DNA of 36,537 nt from Roseomonas sp. (GTDB lineage: Bacteria; Pseudomonadota; Alphaproteobacteria; Acetobacterales; Acetobacteraceae), in NCBI GenBank assembly GCA_028288745.1, contig JAQGHX010000208.1, forward strand, positions 1 to 36,537, given 5' to 3'. A model generated the notes under the pieces. The model ran no database searches and was not told where the DNA came from. It worked only from the letters and a program-made list of their open reading frames with translations. The translations under genes and the position numbers were made by a program. Shown in pieces: positions 32,213 to 36,537 of this stretch. Within the stretch, counting starts at the first letter, position 1. Each line of letters opens with the position of its first letter.

Positions 32213-34345
32213 TCAGCCCCGTTTGGGGTGCAGCGCGCCGTCCAGCAGCTCGATCTGCCGCGCGATGCGGGAGAGGGGCTCGACCAGCGCGGCATTCGCC
32301 GGCAGCGGCGGGCGGGGCGGGATATCGCCGCCGCCAGAGGCCATCCCGCCCAGCGCGGCGTCGATCCACCGCTGCCAGGGCTCCGCTTCCACCGAGGTCA
32401 GCGCGGCGCGCGCCGCCGGGTCGTGCCACAGGGCGGAGAGGCGGCCGGCGATGCGCCGCAGCGTGGAATCGACCAGCGTGGCTGCGGCGATCGCCGGGCG
32501 ATGCGTGCTCCTGGGCTCCTGCAGGGCGCGGGAGATCGAGGCTTCCAGGTTGTTGGTGGTCATGCCGGCGGCACGGCGGGCGGCATCGGTATCCGCCGGC
32601 AGACCATCGCCCAGCATCTCGGCCAGCACGGCGTGGCCGTAGCGGGCATGGGCGGCAATGGCCTCCCGCTGCTCCGCCCCCAGCCGCTCCGGCTCCCAGC
32701 TCGGCCAGAGCAGCAGCCACCCGGCGATGGCGATCAACCCGCCCATGACGGTGAACAACGCTCGCATTCCGGCGATTTCCCAACTGCTGTTACCGGGATG
32801 CACAAGTTCCATCAGGATCACCACGATGGGCGTGATGCCGGCGATCCAGGCGGCGAAGCTGACCTGGCGTGCCGCGAAGGCCACGATACAGAGCGGGAAC
32901 AGCATGAGGCCCAGCAGCAGCGGCGTGTTCATGTAGAAGGCCAGCACCGCGCCGATCAGCCCCCCCAGCACAGTGCCGCCGATGCGCTCCAACGCTCTCT
33001 GCCAGGTGGCGGCATAGAAGGGCTGTAGCGTCACGACCACGGTGATGGTCAGCCAATGTGCGAACTGCTCGCCCGATTGCAGCGTCACCAGCAGCGCCGG
33101 GGCGGAGATGAAGCCGACCCGCAGCGCATGGCGCAGGGTGGCGGATTGCCAGCTCAGGTTGGCGCGCAGCGGCCCCAGCACGCGGTCCCGCCAGGGCTGC
33201 GCCTGGGCGTTGCCGACGGACCCGCCGGGCAGGTAGCCGCCGGGCGAACTGAGCCGGGCCGCGATCCGCAGCCGCTCGGCCATGGCCTCCGCGATGGGGC
33301 GCAGCACCGGGTCGGTGGTCGTGGCGGCCAGGATGCGGGCGATGGCGCGTTCCAGCACGGGCAGGCGGGCCGGGGTGTCGTCCACCATGGTGCGGGACAG
33401 CACGATGAGCATGGGCCGCAGCAGCCGCAGCATCGTCTCGGCGGCGCGCAGGCGCGGCGCATCGTCGGTGCCTTCCAGCCGCCCCGCAAGCGCGATCAGC
33501 AGCCCGAAGATCTGGTCGCAGGCCTCCAGCCGCAGCAGCGCCTGGGAGCCGCGCAGCGACAGGCGCCCCCGCATGCCCACCAGGTCCAGCACGATGCCGC
33601 GGGCGTGCTCGATCTCCTCCCGCACCGCGCGGCGGTGGGCGCGGCCATGCGCGTCCCATGCCTCCCCGCCCGCCCCGCCTCGTCCCGGGGCCGCCCCCGC
33701 CAGCAGCAGGCCACGGAGGTCCTCGGCGAGCCCGGCCAGCCGGCGCCAGCACTCGGCCACGGCGGTGCGGGCGGGGCGGTAGGGGTGCAGGCGCCAGACC
33801 ACCATGGTCAGCAGCGTCGCCCATAAGCCGCCAGCCACCACCATGCCGCCGATCTCCAGCGCCTCCCGCCCCGTCAGCGGCTGGTTCAGCGAGAGGATCA
33901 GCACGATGGAGAGGATATTGCCCACCGCCGTGGCGCCGGTGCCCCAGACGCGCGCGAAGGCGAAGCAGAACAGGCCGAAGCAGGCCACCGGCACCACCAC
34001 TGGCAGGCCGGCGTCGCGCAGCAGCCCGAACCCCATCCAGGTCAGCGCCCCGAGCGCGGTGAAGGACAGCAGCGCCGGCACGCGGAAGCGGATGGGCCCG
34101 CCGGCATCACAAAGGCAGGTAAAGAAGGCCGCCATCGCCATGTAGAACAAAGGGGGCCAGCCCAGCCACTCATTGGCCAGGATGACCACGGCGCAGGCCA
34201 ACGCGGCGCGGATGCCCTCGGCGATGCGCACGGCGCCGAAATCCAGCCCCATCGGCAGGCGCGACAGGTCGGCCCCCGGGTTGCGCGGCGTGCCCCGCCG
34301 CCTGGATCTGCTGAAAATGCTTGCATTCGGGCGCCGGGCGGACAT
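32213..34345 (-). CDS. FUSC-family membrane protein (aromatic acid exporter/YccS-like)
   Basis: A 710-residue protein with two membrane blocks of about five to six helices, at roughly residues 40-185 and 410-560, each followed by a long cytosolic helical region. The repeated FUSC pattern is seen in VWGTGATAVGNILSIVLI and in WLTITVVVTLQPFYAATWQRALERIGGTVLGGLIGAVL. Members such as AaeB and YccS are thought to export aromatic acids or affect the envelope. No AaeA-like membrane-fusion protein is adjacent, so the partner is unknown. It is the first gene of a minus-strand run and lies 168 nt upstream of the PRC-barrel gene. Confidence 0.87.
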   Translation of the reverse strand: MSARRPNASIFSRSRRRGTPRNPGADLSRLPMGLDFGAVRIAEGIRAALACAVVILANEWLGWPPLFYMAMAAFFTCLCDAGGPIRFRVPALLSFTALGALTWMGFGLLRDAGLPVVVPVACFGLFCFAFARVWGTGATAVGNILSIVLILSLNQPLTGREALEIGGMVVAGGLWATLLTMVVWRLHPYRPARTAVAECWRRLAGLAEDLRGLLLAGAAPGRGGAGGEAWDAHGRAHRRAVREEIEHARGIVLDLVGMRGRLSLRGSQALLRLEACDQIFGLLIALAGRLEGTDDAPRLRAAETMLRLLRPMLIVLSRTMVDDTPARLPVLERAIARILAATTTDPVLRPIAEAMAERLRIAARLSSPGGYLPGGSVGNAQAQPWRDRVLGPLRANLSWQSATLRHALRVGFISAPALLVTLQSGEQFAHWLTITVVVTLQPFYAATWQRALERIGGTVLGGLIGAVLAFYMNTPLLLGLMLFPLCIVAFAARQVSFAAWIAGITPIVVILMELVHPGNSSWEIAGMRALFTVMGGLIAIAGWLLLWPSWEPERLGAEQREAIAAHARYGHAVLAEMLGDGLPADTDAARRAAGMTTNNLEASISRALQEPRSTHRPAIAAATLVDSTLRRIAGRLSALWHDPAARAALTSVEAEPWQRWIDAALGGMASGGGDIPPRPPLPANAALVEPLSRIARQIELLDGALHPKRG

Positions 34346-34627
34346 GCCGTTCTCTCCGCGATGGCCGCCGCGCTTCTAGCGCGGCCGGGCGGGCAGGGCC
34401 AAATTCACCTTGGGCGGGATAGTGGCCAGGCGCTTCAGCCCGCCATCCACGCTCCTGCCCCGCTCAGGCCTGGTCCTGGCCGCGGTCACCGGCTTCCGCG
34501 AGGCCGCACCTCCCCCGGCGCCGGGCGGCTGGCCGGGGAGGGAACGGCGGGCCTATGCTGCGCCCGTATCCCTTACAGCACAGGGGCCGCCGCCGGCGCC
34601 CGCCCCGCAGCCGCAGAGAGTGCCTCC
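34346..34627. other. Divergent intergenic region between FUSC and DCase genes
   Basis: 282 nt that should hold the two divergent promoters. Open frames cross it but have no family sequence. I see no strong -35/-10 pair or clear palindrome. Confidence 0.5.
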
Positions 34628-35569
34628 ATGCCCCGTATCCTTCGCCTCGCCGCCGCCCAGATGGGCCCCAACCAGCGGGCCGAGCCCAGGGTAGTGACGC
34701 TCGGCCGCATGATCGCGTTGCTGGAGGCGGCGGCGGCACGGGGCGCCCAGCTTGTTGTCTTCCCCGAACTCGCCTTCACCACCTTCTTCCCCCGCTGGCT
34801 GCTGAGCGGGGCGGAACTGGACGGCTATTTCGAGGCGTCGATGCCCAATGCGGAGGTGCAGCCGCTGTTCGACCGGGCCCGCGCGCTCGGGGTCGGGTTC
34901 TATGTCGGCTACGCGGAGCGGGCGGAGGATGGCCGGCGTTTCAACAGCGCCATTACCGTGGGGCCCGATGGCACCATCCTGGGAAAGTACCGCAAGGTGC
35001 ACCTGCCCGGCAGCGTCGAGCCGCGCGAGGGTGCCCGCTTCCAGCAACTGGAGAAGCGCTACTTCGAATATGGCGACCTGGGCTTCCCCGCTTTCCGTGG
35101 CGCGACGGAGTGGCACCGTCCGGTGATGGGCATGCTGATCTGCAACGACCGCCGCTGGCCCGAGGCCTGGCGCGTCTATGGCCTGCAGGATGTCGAGCTG
35201 ATGGTCATGGGCTACAATTCCGCCGCCTATGACCCGAATGGCGGCGTGACCGAGGATGCCGGCCTGCGCACCTTCCACTCCACCCTGGCGGCCCAGGCCA
35301 ATGCCTACATGAACGCCACCTGGGCCGTGAGCGTGGCCAAGGCGGGGGATGAGGACGGCTCCGGCCTGATCGGCGGCTCCTGCATCATCGGCCCGGACGG
35401 CGTGGTCGTGGCGCAGGCGGCCTCGCTGGATGACGAAGTGGTGGTGGCGGAAGCCGACCTCGATGCCTGCCGCCAGGGCAAGGAGAAGATGTTCCACTTC
35501 GCCAGCCACCGGCGGCCGGAACATTACCGGCGCATCACCGAGCAGGTGGGCGCGCAGGCCCCGGCCTGA
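34628..35569 (+). CDS. N-carbamoyl-D-amino-acid hydrolase (nitrilase superfamily)
   Basis: A 313-residue carbon-nitrogen hydrolase. The catalytic triad is Glu47 (LVVFPELAF), Lys123 (GKYRKVHLPG) and Cys172 (GMLICNDRRWPE); Glu47 and Cys172 match the numbering of the Agrobacterium DCase. The start LAAAQMGPNQRAE, TFFPRWLL, FNSAITVGPDGTILG and RTFHSTLAAQANAY segments are also DCase-like. The enzyme removes the carbamoyl group from N-carbamoyl-D-amino acids in hydantoin-type degradation. No hydantoinase or racemase gene is nearby, so the physiological substrate could be another ureido compound. The start at 34628 agrees with family N-termini. Confidence 0.93.
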   Translation: MPRILRLAAAQMGPNQRAEPRVVTLGRMIALLEAAAARGAQLVVFPELAFTTFFPRWLLSGAELDGYFEASMPNAEVQPLFDRARALGVGFYVGYAERAEDGRRFNSAITVGPDGTILGKYRKVHLPGSVEPREGARFQQLEKRYFEYGDLGFPAFRGATEWHRPVMGMLICNDRRWPEAWRVYGLQDVELMVMGYNSAAYDPNGGVTEDAGLRTFHSTLAAQANAYMNATWAVSVAKAGDEDGSGLIGGSCIIGPDGVVVAQAASLDDEVVVAEADLDACRQGKEKMFHFASHRRPEHYRRITEQVGAQAPA

Positions 35570-35623
35570 CACCGGCGGCCACGGGCGGGCCCGTCGCCCT
35601 GAATGCCAGGGGCACTCTCCCGC

Positions 35624-35732
35624 GTGGGCCGCTCAGCTAATCGAGGCGGCCCGCAAACCTATCGTTGCGGCCCACGTTCACCTCATGTCCGGCCAGCAGC
35701 CTGGGCTGCGCCGGCCCACAAACATGAGGAGA
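35624..35732 (+). promoter_or_regulatory. Structured leader RNA masking the ribosome site of the small lipoprotein
   Basis: CCTCATGT (35681-35688) is perfectly complementary to ACATGAGG (35722-35729), which includes most of the GAGGAG Shine-Dalgarno (35726-35731). The same stem continues inward as CCGGC and GCAGCC (35689-35701) with GGCTGC and GCCGG (35704-35714). Upstream, GGGCCGC (35626-35632) can pair with either GCGGCCC at 35646-35652 or GCGGCCC at 35668-35674, two exclusive hairpins. The pairing is seen in the sequence; a regulatory function is inferred. Confidence 0.55.
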
Positions 35733-35739
35733 AATAGCT

Positions 35740-35940
35740 ATGAGAACAGTGACGCTGAGCCTCCTGGGTCTGGGTCTGCTGGTTGCCGCCTGCTCGCCTC
35801 GCCCCAGCAACTATAACCGGCCCGCATCCGGCGAAGTGGTGCGCGAAGGCGGGCGCCCGGCCGAGCCTCGTCTCACCGCGCCCCCACCGCCGGGCATGCC
35901 GTCCATGAACACCCAACCCAGCACGGGTTCGCCCCGCTAG
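35740..35940 (+). CDS. Small lipoprotein
   Basis: A 66-residue predicted lipoprotein. The hydrophobic signal segment LSLLGLGLLVAAC ends at Cys18 in a lipobox, and the mature part is a short, Pro-rich, unstructured-looking chain (SPRPSNYNRPASGE and LTAPPPPGMP). No recognised domain. A good GAGGAG ribosome site lies 8 nt before the ATG, and the leader can form a hairpin that covers it. A terminator-like hairpin follows 8 nt after the stop, so the gene looks monocistronic. Small Pro-rich lipoproteins of this kind are common and mostly uncharacterised. Confidence 0.8.
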   Translation: MRTVTLSLLGLGLLVAACSPRPSNYNRPASGEVVREGGRPAEPRLTAPPPPGMPSMNTQPSTGSPR

Positions 35941-35948
35941 GCAAACAG

Positions 35949-35978
35949 GGGACGGGCGGGTTCTTAACCGCTCGTCCC
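35949..35978 (+). terminator. Terminator-like hairpin after the small lipoprotein
   Basis: GGGACGGGCGG (35949-35959) pairs with CCGCTCGTCCC (35968-35978) over 11 bp, one of them G.U, with an 8-nt loop. It starts 8 nt past the lipoprotein stop. No U-tract follows. Confidence 0.6.
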
Positions 35979-36333
35979 GCGGCCGGATGCCGCCCGCGCC
36001 CGCCTGAAGAGCGCTGCCCAGCTTCCTGGCTTTTCGAAGCCGTCCCATTCCAGGTTGAACAGCTCCGTTCGTTACGGTCTTGGGTTGGATCGTTCCTCGT
36101 GATATTCACGCGGGCACCACTTAATTTACGCTGACCTCAAGGCCGCGCTTTCCAAAATCAGCAAATCGTTGATAAATTGCGACACCGGCCACACGGATAG
36201 CGTGAATCCAGCCTCCGGGGGCCGGAACGGTGACGGATGGCAGGCTGGAAGATCATTCCGGCGGCTGGCCTCTCTGCGGCCCGGCGTGTGCTGGCGTGTT
36301 GAACACTATCGGCGGATCGGCGGATCGGAGCGG
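35979..36333. other. Intergenic region, partly AT-rich, before the last gene
   Basis: 355 nt with no supported gene. A 13-bp palindrome, CGTGA-TAT-TCACG, lies at 36098-36110. ATTCACGC (36104-36111) is complementary to GCGTGAAT (36200-36207), bracketing an AT-rich stretch (36112-36199) that is the most likely promoter region for the gene at 36334. No confident -35/-10 pair. Confidence 0.45.
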
Positions 36334-36537
36334 ATGATAAAAAGTTCGAAGCGGCACGGCAGTCTGCCGCAGCGCCCTGGTCTCGCGACCGCCGCCACCC
36401 CTCTGTATGGAGTACCTGTCCTCGGCGCCGTGCTCAGCACGTTGTTGCTGAGCGGCGGCGCCCTGGCACAGGCTCCGGCCCCGCAGCCGGCAGCTCCCTC
36501 CGCCGCCGTCGCCCCTGGGGCCGCGCCCGCGAGCCCG
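36334..36537 (+). CDS. Exported Ala/Pro-rich protein, 3' truncated
   Basis: Only the first 68 codons are in the window. After a basic start (MIKSSKRHG) comes a late hydrophobic segment, VPVLGAVLSTLLLSGGALA, with a likely signal peptidase cut before QAPAP, then an Ala/Pro-rich run (PQPAAPSAAVAPGAAPASP). A long signal sequence plus an Ala/Pro spacer is seen in several exported or membrane proteins of alphaproteobacteria, including some ExbB-type energisers, but nothing in these residues proves a family. GGAG lies 3-6 nt before the ATG. The upstream region is AT-rich. Confidence 0.65.
   Translation, partial: MIKSSKRHGSLPQRPGLATAATPLYGVPVLGAVLSTLLLSGGALAQAPAPQPAAPSAAVAPGAAPASP

Noticed and set aside
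36334-36537. Naming the last partial gene ExbB
   Set aside because: Only the signal peptide and an Ala/Pro spacer are visible; no ExbB membrane or MotA/TolQ sequence is in the window.
1-36537. CRISPR arrays, insertion sequences, prophage or defence islands
   Set aside because: No spaced direct repeats, transposase or phage-type genes and no known defence domains were seen on either strand.

Overview
This is a very GC-rich (about 70% by eye), densely coding chromosomal window. Several features point to an alphaproteobacterium, most likely an Acetobacteraceae/Roseomonas-like organism: a SAM-II riboswitch in front of metZ, a trifunctional PutA with an N-terminal ribbon-helix-helix domain, a Bug/TctC-type binding protein, several GntR and IclR regulators, and CaiB and DCase-type catabolic enzymes. 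The genus is an inference. I see no phage, IS element, CRISPR array or plasmid function.

Layout. (1) 1-2999: a three-gene dehydrogenase operon (HisD-family enzyme cut by the window edge, lambda-crystallin/L-gulonate dehydrogenase-like enzyme, SDR) followed by msrB. (2) 3206-5502: modD behind a tiny coupled leader ORF, convergent with a Bcr/CflA-type MFS exporter. (3) 5669-7399: metZ with an unusual 80-residue tail and a SAM-II riboswitch, divergent from tRNA-Gly(CCC). (4) 7424-7744: a decayed MFS gene. (5) 7821-11690: putA with a perfect GTTGCA-type inverted repeat upstream. (6) 11703-16687: a DUF2272 lipoprotein and a Kef-type cation/H+ antiporter on the minus strand, divergent from an AsmA-family protein. 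(7) 16704-20223: a minus-strand series of tctC, gntR, a DUF3750 gene and a second gntR. (8) 20344-24007: an FAH-family hydrolase, an IclR regulator, and a coupled mvaB-caiB pair, with two clear palindromic operators. (9) 24092-26228: lrgA-lrgB-ldhA. (10) 26286-30151: phospholipase D-like protein, DMT transporter, serine hydrolase. (11) 30157-34345: minus-strand MFS transporter, secreted PRC-barrel protein and FUSC protein. (12) 34628-36537: an N-carbamoyl-D-amino-acid hydrolase, a small lipoprotein with a structured leader, and the start of an exported Ala/Pro-rich protein.

The genes are mostly catabolism and transport: proline to glutamate (PutA), acyl-CoA chemistry (MvaB-like lyase with CaiB transferase under IclR), an FAH-type hydrolase under GntR, and a pyruvate/lactate unit (LrgAB with LdhA). 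The best non-coding signals are the PutA operator, the SAM-II riboswitch, the nested IclR-type operator at 21821-21859, the GntR-type palindrome at 20310-20330, and a leader hairpin that can mask the ribosome binding site of the small lipoprotein. I did not find a clearly new defence or mobile system. The most unusual items are the metZ tail, the lipoprotein leader and the HisD-like three-dehydrogenase operon.
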